A DNA stretch of 12,665 bases, from the NCBI GenBank assembly GCA_009827235.1, contig SPMW01000039.1, positions 1 to 12,665 on the forward strand. The letters run 5' to 3'. Below are positions 6,733 through 12,665 of this stretch, in pieces. The position numbers and the translations under genes were made by a program. Numbering within the stretch: position 1 is the first letter of the stretch; each line of letters begins with the position of its first letter. The DNA comes from Candidatus Campylobacter infans (lineage in GTDB: Bacteria > Campylobacterota > Campylobacteria > Campylobacterales > Campylobacteraceae). The notes under the pieces are model-generated. The model saw only the letters and a list, made by a program, of their open reading frames with translations, made no database searches and was not told where the DNA came from.

Positions 6733-6995
6733 ATAAAAAATTTTATAAAACTTTACGGCTACAAAAAAGACAAAAACTTCACTACTGAAATACTTAATGC
6801 TTCATATCCTTTGCCTGTTTTAACCATTTTGCAACCTGGCACAAGGCATACACCTTAGAAGATGGTATTCCTAAAAAAAACTTGAAAAAATATCAAAAAA
6901 GTATTAGTTATAAAAGCCACAAATAATATAAAATATAACGCCACCAATATGGCAGATACAGTCATTTTATTTGAAAAAAGCGGATTATTAAAATA
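6733..6995 (+). pseudogene. Plus-strand gene debris in several frames
   Basis: The gap 6594-7058 has no intact gene but holds coding-looking pieces on the plus strand. From 6733 one frame reads IKNFIKLYGYKKDKNFTTEI and on through LNASYPLPVLTILQPGT. A different frame from about 6848 reads AYTLEDGIPKKNLKKYQKS to TAA at 6926. A further piece ends NATNMADTVILFEKSGLLK at TAA 6995. The first two pieces join sensibly with a one-base shift, so they are probably one decayed C-terminus. No start codon or ribosome site is present. The parent family is unknown. Confidence 0.35.
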
Positions 6996-7023
6996 AACAG
7001 TTATAATACCCTGTTTATTTTAA
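6988..7023 (-). terminator. 13-bp perfect hairpin after the helicase gene
   Basis: TTAAAATAAACAG (6988-7000) and CTGTTTATTTTAA (7011-7023) are perfect complements around a 10-nt loop. The hairpin lies 36 bp beyond the helicase stop on the minus strand and also overlaps the stop of the plus-strand debris. It is AT-rich and has no immediate long T-run; a CTTTTTT follows some 10 nt later on the minus strand. It could end transcription from both sides. Confidence 0.45.
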
Positions 7024-7058
7024 AATATTTTTCAACTGTGCTAACATAAACAAATATT

Positions 7059-10000
7059 TTATTCCAATTTATCTATAACCGGCAATTTATCTATTGCAAC
7101 TTTAAAGTATTGTTGATTTTCCCAATTATTTTTTATGCCAACTACAATTAATCTTTCTTTAGCTCTAGTGACTGCTACATTTAATAAATTTGGCTTACTA
7201 GATGCCCATTTTCTTGCACCTTCTTCTTTGCCACCAAGCACAAAAATTACAACCCTGCTTTCTTTTCCTTGCATTGTATGAATTGTTCCAACTGTTATTT
7301 TATTGCTTAATTGCGAAAAATCACTTTTTATCATACTTTTTAGAGCAAATACAACAGATCTAAACGGAGATACGATACTTATATACTTACTCTCATCTTC
7401 TTTAACTGCTGGTTCGTAAGTAGAGTATAAAATTTGAAGTATATTTTTTACAATTTGCATTTCATTAAAATTACAATATTTATCGCTTCCTTCCCAAGTT
7501 TTTGCATCTATAAAACAGCTAGGTACATTTATTTCATCTTTTTCTTTTTTACCTTGTATCATAAGTCCATCGTATGTAGTTTCATTTGAAATATCAAACA
7601 TTATTTTATTACATCTATTATGTACTCTAAGCGGAGAGCCTACCCAAATTTTTGTTTCGCCTTGATTTAGATATGTGCCGTAAAATTGCGACATATCAGC
7701 TCTTGTTTGCACTGAGTTATTATATAAATCAAAAGCCAAATTTGCCTTAGTGTATTCTAATAAGGCAGTATTTATATTTTTAGGGATTGTAACGACTGGC
7801 TCTAGTTGAAGCGGATCACCTACTACAATGGCTCTTTTGCTTCTAATGAGCGCACCTAATGTAGCAGGCAAGGCTGCTTGTCCAGCTTCATCTATCATTA
7901 AGTAGCCAATAAATTCATCTTGTGTAAAAGAAAATAGGCGAGAAAAAGAGGCAAAGGTTGTAGATATTACAGGAATAACAAAAAATAACGACCTTACTAT
8001 TTCTAAAATATCAGAATTTTTATATAGCTCCTTGTCTAAGTTATTACTAAGATATTTTTCTATAAGACCTATATTAGTGCAAAATTTGCCAGCATTAGCC
8101 AAAATAGTTAATTCTTGTAGTTTTAAAGCCTTAACAAAAAGTTCTTTTTTAGCTTTAAATAAAGCTGTGTCGCTACCATCTTCATTCAACATAAATGGCG
8201 ATGACTTTTCTCTTTTGTCATCGTTGTCGTTATATTTAAATGGGTTTTTTAATGCCAGCTCTGTTTGTATTTGACTTACGGCAGATTTAATAATATTGAT
8301 AGCTTCTAAATTATCCGCCATTTTTTTTGAGCTACTATCTACAAATTTTATATTTTGCTCTATTTTTTGTTTGGAATTTTTAGCGATGCTTATTTGTTTT
8401 ATAGTATTTTCAATTTGCTTGATTAAATCATTTTGTTTTTTGTGCCATTTTTTATTACGAGCGGTATTAAATAAAGCCGCAAAAAACCCAGGTTTTAAAT
8501 CTTTATGGTAGCGTATAAGATCGTTTAAAGAATCTAAATCCGTTTCTTTACTTTTAATAAGCAAACAGCAGTTATTTAAAGATTCTTCTAATGAATTAAA
8601 ATTTAAAGCATTTAATTTATCATCAATGTCCTTATTTTCATTTTCTAAATTTTTAATCTCTTCTTGTTTTGATTTGATTTCTTTGATATACATATTAATG
8701 TCGCAATTTTGTGTATATTCATCAGACAAAGATTTTACTTTTGATAAAGCTTTGGTAAATTCTTGTTTTGCTTTTTCCCATTGACTGCTTACATCTGTGT
8801 TTTTAACTCTGTATAAGAAATTTTTAAAAGACTCTATTTTATCAGTCATTTCTGGTTTATCTTTTGACAATGGAGCTTTTATGTTCGAGCAATACTTGGC
8901 ATAGTGTTTGTTTGATTGTGAAATTATTTCATCATAGCATAAAGCACTTATAAAATTACTTTTATTCTTGCTATTGCCCAAGGTAGCGCACAGCAATCCC
9001 CAGCAATCTTCTTTATTTAATTTTGAAGCATACTCCGCAAAATACGCACAATGTGGCATATCTAAATCTATGCTATCTCTTTTTGGTATTTCTTTGCTTA
9101 TATTCTCTACAGCTCCATTATTTGATGAAGCTACGACAATTTCATATCCTATAAGAGATGGATTTAAGGCATAAACATATTTCTTTTTTTGCGGATTGCC
9201 TATAAATTTTAAAGTTTCATCTGGTGTTTGAAATTTAGATATTTGTTTAGCTCTTTGAATTATAATGTTTGCTATTATATCTTTTAAAAGAGTTGTTTTT
9301 CCTGTGCCTGGGGGACCATTTACAGAGTAAAAACCGCCTTCGGCTTTATAATGTTTTATAATTTGATTTACACAAAAAGATTGAGAAAATCTTAATGGAT
9401 ACTTGCTAGCAAATGAGCCGTCTGCTTGATTATTTGGCATTAAAGATTTATTTATGAGATCTATATTTTTTCTTAAATCAATTCTTTTTCTCTCATCAAT
9501 AGAGGGATTTAAATATTCTTTTAATAAGGTATTAGCATTGCCATTTTCAAATTTTTTAATAGCTGCAAAAATATCCTCTATAAAAAAGCTATTAATCATT
9601 GAATCCAAAGATTCTTTATTTTCTTGATTTAGTTTATCGCTCCAGCTAATTTCAGCTTGAATCATATTTGTAAATAAGTTAAAAGGTATATTTTTAATTA
9701 TTATTTTATTTACTTCTGTAATCAATTCTTCTATTGATAAATTAGCTTGTTTAAGATTTTCTATATCTCTGGCTATAAATAATTGAGATTTTTTGAACTC
9801 GCTATATAATTTTGGGCTTAGCTCATCAAAATGAACGCAAGCCCAAGAAGCGTTTGATATAACGATATCTTCTGAATTAAATTCCCAATTATTAAGATAG
9901 GCAGATTTGCCTTGCACAATTTTATTAAGCATTAAGCAGTATCCTGCTGTTTCTATATCGGATTTTTCTAAACGCTCGTCTTCTTTATTTAGTTTTTCTA

Positions 10001-10265
10001 GTAAAAAGCTATATAAGCTAGGTTTCCACTCGCTATCTAATGGATATATTAACCCATATAATTTTATTTCTATTCTTAACTTTTTATTATCATCAGCAAT
10101 TTTTTCTATTACTTGGGATAGTTCTTTGTTTAATTCTGAAATTTGGCATTTTATAACATTTATATTTTTGTTAGCTGAGATAACTTTTGCTTGGGATTGT
10201 AAAGCTTTTGAATTTAGTAATTCGCAATAAAGAAAATAATCTAAAGTTGATATTTCATTTTTCAT
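7059..10265 (-). CDS. Large SF1 (UPF1/Dna2-like, AAA_11/AAA_12) helicase with coiled-coil insert
   Basis: This 1068-aa protein is a superfamily 1 ATP-dependent helicase. Motif I (Walker A) is GPPGTGKTT near residue 317. Motif II is MIDEAGQAALPATLGAL near 789, motif III VVGDPLQLEPVV near 813, motif V GTIHTMQGKE near 990 and motif VI NVAVTRAKERL near 1026. DEAG with QAALP and the HTMQGKE block are typical of the UPF1-like SF1B group, which moves 5' to 3' on DNA or RNA. Motifs I and II are about 470 residues apart; the space holds a Lys/Glu-rich region (about 480-660) likely to form coiled coils. The first 300 residues are a distinct domain with no family I can name. No nuclease motif is evident. 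An upstream in-frame TTG (10322) overlaps the -10 box, so ATG 10265, with GAGG 5 nt before, is the start. It is monocistronic in accessory DNA, suggesting a defence or mobile-element role (inference). Confidence 0.9.
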   Translation of the reverse strand: MKNEISTLDYFLYCELLNSKALQSQAKVISANKNINVIKCQISELNKELSQVIEKIADDNKKLRIEIKLYGLIYPLDSEWKPSLYSFLLEKLNKEDERLEKSDIETAGYCLMLNKIVQGKSAYLNNWEFNSEDIVISNASWACVHFDELSPKLYSEFKKSQLFIARDIENLKQANLSIEELITEVNKIIIKNIPFNLFTNMIQAEISWSDKLNQENKESLDSMINSFFIEDIFAAIKKFENGNANTLLKEYLNPSIDERKRIDLRKNIDLINKSLMPNNQADGSFASKYPLRFSQSFCVNQIIKHYKAEGGFYSVNGPPGTGKTTLLKDIIANIIIQRAKQISKFQTPDETLKFIGNPQKKKYVYALNPSLIGYEIVVASSNNGAVENISKEIPKRDSIDLDMPHCAYFAEYASKLNKEDCWGLLCATLGNSKNKSNFISALCYDEIISQSNKHYAKYCSNIKAPLSKDKPEMTDKIESFKNFLYRVKNTDVSSQWEKAKQEFTKALSKVKSLSDEYTQNCDINMYIKEIKSKQEEIKNLENENKDIDDKLNALNFNSLEESLNNCCLLIKSKETDLDSLNDLIRYHKDLKPGFFAALFNTARNKKWHKKQNDLIKQIENTIKQISIAKNSKQKIEQNIKFVDSSSKKMADNLEAINIIKSAVSQIQTELALKNPFKYNDNDDKREKSSPFMLNEDGSDTALFKAKKELFVKALKLQELTILANAGKFCTNIGLIEKYLSNNLDKELYKNSDILEIVRSLFFVIPVISTTFASFSRLFSFTQDEFIGYLMIDEAGQAALPATLGALIRSKRAIVVGDPLQLEPVVTIPKNINTALLEYTKANLAFDLYNNSVQTRADMSQFYGTYLNQGETKIWVGSPLRVHNRCNKIMFDISNETTYDGLMIQGKKEKDEINVPSCFIDAKTWEGSDKYCNFNEMQIVKNILQILYSTYEPAVKEDESKYISIVSPFRSVVFALKSMIKSDFSQLSNKITVGTIHTMQGKESRVVIFVLGGKEEGARKWASSKPNLLNVAVTRAKERLIVVGIKNNWENQQYFKVAIDKLPVIDKLE

Positions 10266-10313
10266 AAAAACCTCAATGTTGCGTGTAGTCATAAATTTTA
10301 GTCTGGGAATTTT

Positions 10314-10319
10314 ATTATA
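10314..10319 (-). promoter_or_regulatory. -10 box of the helicase gene
   Basis: The minus strand reads TGTATAAT, an extended -10 match, about 50 nt upstream of ATG 10265. A second TATAAT lies at 10356-10351. A start from the nearer box would place the transcript 5' end near 10307, which rules out the longer in-frame TTG start and supports the ATG. Confidence 0.55.
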
Positions 10320-10547
10320 CAAAGCTTATTTAATAATCGACTAAAATACAATTATAGCATAGCAATATAGAAAATATTTATAAAAAAATATTGTATAATT
10401 TGTTTTTATGGTATATGGCTTATTGTAAGTTTTATTTATTTTGGTAAATAATAACTAATTCATTAAATATATTGCAAAAAAAAATTAAGAATTAAAATTT
10501 TACAAAATTAATAATTATTGAGATATTGTTTATAAATTAAACCAACA

Positions 10548-10578
10548 ATTTTATCAAGGTTTTAAATTTTGATAAAAT
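10548..10578. repeat. 10-bp perfect inverted repeat in the helicase/exported-protein intergenic region
   Basis: ATTTTATCAA (10548-10557) pairs with TTGATAAAAT (10569-10578) around an 11-nt loop. It sits mid-way in the 530-bp gap between two divergent units. It could be an operator or a terminator; neither direction has a strong T-run. The rest of 10320-10620 is AT-rich with nothing else I can support. Confidence 0.35.
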
Positions 10579-10620
10579 GCCCATGATTGAGTTTAAAATG
10601 CGCAAAATCACGGAAAGATT

Positions 10621-10709
10621 ATGGATATCAATAAAATTCAAAACATAATTCCCCTGGTTATGTGCTGTTAGCCGTCTTGCTAAAAATAATAAAAGATTGT
10701 GTAAAATAG
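10621..10709 (+). pseudogene. Possible small hydrophobic peptide gene, frameshifted
   Basis: ATG 10621, preceded by GGAAAG, encodes MDINKIQNIIPLVMCC before TAG. At the CCCC run (10651-10654) a one-base shift gives instead PGYVLLAVLLKIIKDCVK to TAG 10709, a plausible membrane helix with a basic tail. The composite looks like a small single-span protein broken by an indel. It may equally be noise in AT-rich DNA. Confidence 0.22.
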
Positions 10710-10751
10710 TAACACAATATAAGAAATATTAACAAATTTTCTATTTAATTG

Positions 10752-10778
10752 TTAATTTTTTGCTAAACTTGCCGATAT
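10752..10778 (+). promoter_or_regulatory. Sigma-28 (FliA) flagellar-class promoter
   Basis: TTAATTTT (10752-10759), an 11-bp spacer, and GCCGATAT (10771-10778) match the sigma-28 consensus TAAAGTTT-N11-GCCGATAA at 6 of 8 and 7 of 8 bases with exact spacing. Campylobacter sigma-28 promoters carry CGATAT-type -10 boxes. The predicted transcript begins about 15 nt before the ATG at 10800, so the ribosome site AAGGAG lies at its very 5' end. No vegetative TATAAT is present close by. This would place the downstream genes under late-flagellar control. Confidence 0.65.
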
Positions 10779-10799
10779 ATTTCAAATTAAGGAGCAAAT

Positions 10800-11324
10800 A
10801 TGTTTAAAAAACTTTTCTTTGGTGCTGTAATTTCAGCTATTGTAAGTGTTAATGCTTTTGGTGTTGATTTGCTAGCTAGTGTAACAAATGGCAAAATCAG
10901 CGATAATAGCCCTGGTGTAAAGGTGCTTAGCCCAGAAGAAGCAAAGCAGGTTAAGGGTGGGTATTTATATTATGATACTGCAATATCAAATAATATGATG
11001 ATTGCTTTTATGATACCAGAAACCATACAAGAAACACAACCTATAAGTTTAGATGGAAAGGGTTTTAATTCAGCTGCTGCTTATACTAGTGGTCAAGCAC
11101 GAGATAAATGGCTTGGATATAGTGTAACCAAGCATATATCATCATCTAATGGTAAAAAATATGCATATTTTACATATGATGTATATATTTATAACAAAAA
11201 TATTCAAATGCTAACCAAAATTACATCTAGCTCACTTTTAAACAATAATTATGCTGTAAAAACATTGGCTAACAAATTTAAAACTACATTTGAAGCAAGA
11301 ATGGGTGGATATAATGTTAGATAG
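10800..11324 (+). CDS. Exported protein with a double-glycine (GG) leader-like motif, unknown function
   Basis: This 174-aa protein begins with a typical Sec signal peptide (MFKK, hydrophobic core to about residue 17, likely cut after VNA at 19), so it should be periplasmic or exported. At residues 43-54 it carries LSPEEAKQVKGG, which has the pattern of the double-glycine leader of class II bacteriocins (LS-x-E-E...V-x-G-G). Here it follows a Sec signal instead of being N-terminal. The remainder is rich in Tyr, Asn, Ser and Thr with alternating beta-like segments (KKYAYFTYDVYIYN) and has no Cys. ATG 10800 has a perfect AAGGAG 5 nt upstream, below a sigma-28-type promoter. Its stop overlaps the next gene's start. 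I do not recognise the family; a secreted surface or signalling protein is possible. Confidence 0.8.
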   Translation: MFKKLFFGAVISAIVSVNAFGVDLLASVTNGKISDNSPGVKVLSPEEAKQVKGGYLYYDTAISNNMMIAFMIPETIQETQPISLDGKGFNSAAAYTSGQARDKWLGYSVTKHISSSNGKKYAYFTYDVYIYNKNIQMLTKITSSSLLNNNYAVKTLANKFKTTFEARMGGYNVR

Positions 11325-12024
11325 CATAGGTTTTTCTCAAAATAAAATTGGTTATGCGGCAAATAAAACATTAAATTTAGAACAAAACCAAAAAGCAGAA
11401 CAAACAATCACTGATAATTCACAAAAGCCTAGCGAACAAACCTTGAGTGAGCCTCCAGCTGGCTTTAGTGATGGATATAGCTATGGCATGTATGACTATG
11501 AGATAAACGGAGTAAAAAATATATTTTACTACGCAAATATCCGTAATGAGCAAAATGGTTTTGTACCAGGCACAGAAAATGAAAAATCTTTGATAAAAGA
11601 CGCTTTTGATTTGCTTTTTCAAGGCGGCATGAGACTTAGTGACTTGGTGGATAAAGAGCATTTTGGAGAGCTTTTTACAAAAGAATTTTCTAGCGAGGCA
11701 GAGGTTTTGGCTTATGCCAAAAAGCTTGGTGATGATAGGGCTACTTGGATAGATAGTATAAAACAGCCTAGCATAGATGATATAATGATAGATGCTAGTG
11801 GTGGCGAAGCAAAAAGACTAGAAATACAAGCAAAACAAAACAAAGCCGATGAGATAGAGCGAAATAACCGCATGCTAATGCGACAGTATAACGGCGCAAC
11901 AAGCAGGAATTCTAACTCATCAGCAAATAGTGAAATTCTAAAAACATTTTTTGAAGAGTTTTTGAAAAATAATGACCCTTTGAAGTTTTTGGAGTTTATG
12001 AAAAAAACGGATATTAGGGCATAA
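11314..12024 (+). CDS. Hydrophilic protein of unknown function, IERNNR-motif paralogue 1
   Basis: This 236-aa soluble protein has no signal peptide or membrane span. Residues 20-45 are a Gln/Ser/Thr-rich linker, followed by GFSDGYSYGMYDYEINGV, a middle helical region (ENEKSLIKDAFDLLFQGG...FSSEAEVLAYAKKL), and a charged segment with DEIERNNRMLMRQY (about 179-192). An Asn/Ser-rich linker and a helical tail (EILKTFFEEFLKNNDPLKF) end it. A longer frame from TTG 11290 exists. ATG 11314 is preferred because it overlaps the upstream stop by 11 bp, has a GGTGG-like site, and gives an N-terminus (ML...) like its neighbour. The next gene shares the IERNNR motif at the same relative position, so the two are probably tandem paralogues. 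Co-regulation with flagella hints at a secreted or motility-linked role; this is inference. Confidence 0.75.
   Translation: MLDSIGFSQNKIGYAANKTLNLEQNQKAEQTITDNSQKPSEQTLSEPPAGFSDGYSYGMYDYEINGVKNIFYYANIRNEQNGFVPGTENEKSLIKDAFDLLFQGGMRLSDLVDKEHFGELFTKEFSSEAEVLAYAKKLGDDRATWIDSIKQPSIDDIMIDASGGEAKRLEIQAKQNKADEIERNNRMLMRQYNGATSRNSNSSANSEILKTFFEEFLKNNDPLKFLEFMKKTDIRA
11857..11871 (+). repeat. 15-bp direct repeat inside the two paralogues (copy 1; copy 2 at 12651-12665)
   Basis: GAGCGAAATAACCGC occurs identically at 11857-11871 and 12651-12665, both in frame and both encoding ERNNR plus the preceding context of an IERNNR motif. Identity at the DNA level in otherwise diverged genes points to recent duplication, gene conversion or strong constraint. 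The second copy touches the window edge, so it may extend further. Confidence 0.7.
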
Positions 12025-12054
12025 AAATTCATTAAAATACATGAACTAAACCCA

Positions 12055-12120
12055 ATGAAAGCCATATTTCTATCATTTTATATGGAGTATATCTTAAAAG
12101 CAAGGGCAAGAGTAAAATAA
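12055..12120 (+). other. 21-codon open frame coupled to the next gene
   Basis: ATG 12055 to TAA 12118-12120 encodes MKAIFLSFYMEYILKARARVK. Its stop overlaps the next gene's start as TAATG, a coupling arrangement. It lacks a ribosome site, so it may be a leader frame that helps translate the following gene, which itself has only a distant AAGGG, or may be chance. Confidence 0.2.
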
Positions 12121-12665
12121 TGCTACCTATCCATCAAGAATTCACTAGCTCGTTACAATATGCCTATGATATGGGCTATATCACAAATATGCTACAAAAC
12201 AAAGAAACACAAAGCAATCAAAGCCGAGGACAAAATGACCAAATTCAAGCTTTTGTCGATGCTCAATACAAGCAAATAGGTGCCAGCAAAGAGCATAAAG
12301 AAAGCGAAGTAGCTAGGATTTCTAATGTACTTTCAAATAAAGCTAGTGACACTGCTTCTAGCTTGCAAAAAGCAGGATATGAGCATTTCATTTTTGGTAA
12401 AAATAATCTGTATTCAAAAATCATATCTTTGGATGATACCCAAAAACAAGAACTTTTAGATTTTGCTATAAAATACAATGATGTTATTATGAGTAGTAGC
12501 GAACTAAATGAAGTTTTTAGTAGCGAAATTAGCATAGAAGATTTTAAAAACAAAGTGGAGAATTTGGTCAAAAACACTCCAAGCAAACAAATAAACACAT
12601 TAGATAAACAAAATCAAAATGTAGTAGAACTAGACAAACAAGCGCAAATCGAGCGAAATAACCGC
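12120..12665 (+). CDS. Hydrophilic protein of unknown function, IERNNR-motif paralogue 2 (runs off right edge)
   Basis: The frame opens at ATG 12120 and continues for 182 codons to the window end, so it is 3'-incomplete. It begins MLPIHQEFTSSLQYAYDMGY, has a Gln/Asn-rich stretch, a predicted all-helical middle (KEHKESEVARISNVLSNKAS), and then DTQKQELLDFAIKYNDVIM. The segment EVFSSEISIEDFKNKVENL resembles EFSSEAEVLAYAKKL of the preceding gene. It ends in the window with QIERNNR at residues 176-182, the same motif at the same depth as its upstream neighbour. There is no signal peptide or membrane span. It lies 95 bp after the previous stop on the same strand, presumably in the same transcript. 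Function is unknown. Confidence 0.75.
   Translation, partial: MLPIHQEFTSSLQYAYDMGYITNMLQNKETQSNQSRGQNDQIQAFVDAQYKQIGASKEHKESEVARISNVLSNKASDTASSLQKAGYEHFIFGKNNLYSKIISLDDTQKQELLDFAIKYNDVIMSSSELNEVFSSEISIEDFKNKVENLVKNTPSKQINTLDKQNQNVVELDKQAQIERNNR

Noticed and set aside
7059..10230. Plus-strand open frames inside the helicase gene (for example 8032-8274 and 9907-10230)
   Set aside because: Antisense to an unambiguous helicase with all motifs in order; no initiation signals.
10266..10322. Longer helicase start at 10322
   Set aside because: It is a TTG that overlaps the TATAAT -10 box; ATG 10265 has GAGG 5 nt upstream.
11419..12598. Minus-strand open frames at 11419-11661, 11712-12065 and 12263-12598
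   Set aside because: They are shadows of the plus-strand operon, lack ribosome sites and read as low-complexity hydrophobic translation.
1..12665. Insertion sequence, prophage or integrase signature
   Set aside because: No transposase, integrase or terminal inverted repeats were found; the decay at several places suggests recombination, but no element can be delimited.

Overview
The window is low-GC, AT-rich DNA that reads like a Campylobacter-type Campylobacterota genome. The evidence is AT-rich codon use, AAGGA/AAGGAG ribosome sites, extended AT-rich promoters around a TATAAT -10, an MHS-family transporter of the KgtP kind, and a convincing flagellar sigma-28 promoter. The genus is inferred from style and protein flavour, not from a database match.

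Layout. (1) Positions 1-2360 are a mosaic on the minus strand: a partial, apparently start-less gene (zinc finger, possible nuclease core, membrane tail) running off the left edge; a small FMN split-barrel (pyridoxamine-phosphate-oxidase-like) gene that ends in the same frame immediately upstream of it; and the C-terminal part of a ZupT-like zinc importer whose N-terminal part is missing. Two short coding-looking fragments (1656-1745 minus, 2241-2360 plus) lie beside it. The ZIP fragment is visibly richer in GC than its surroundings. (2) Positions 2593-5150 look like ordinary chromosome: an MHS metabolite/H+ symporter, a CDF metal-efflux protein, and tRNA-Arg with anticodon GCG. (3) Positions 5213-7023 are accessory DNA in decay: a 233-aa membrane protein overlapping by ATGA a lipase-like gene broken by a stop and a frameshift, a 57-aa membrane peptide, and plus-strand gene debris. 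(4) Positions 7059-10265 hold one large SF1 (UPF1/Dna2-like) helicase with its own promoter and terminator-like hairpin. (5) Positions 10752-12665 are a plus-strand transcription unit with a near-consensus sigma-28 promoter. It starts with an exported protein carrying a double-glycine motif, followed by two tandem, probably paralogous, soluble proteins that share an IERNNR motif at about residue 180; the second runs off the right edge.

How the parts fit. The metal genes (ZIP remnant, CDF) and the symporter are independent housekeeping or niche functions. The regions flanking them look like a recombination hot spot that gains and loses toxin/immunity or defence-like genes. The most interesting intact unit is the sigma-28-driven cluster at the right end, which would be co-expressed with late flagellar genes and whose products match no family I can name.
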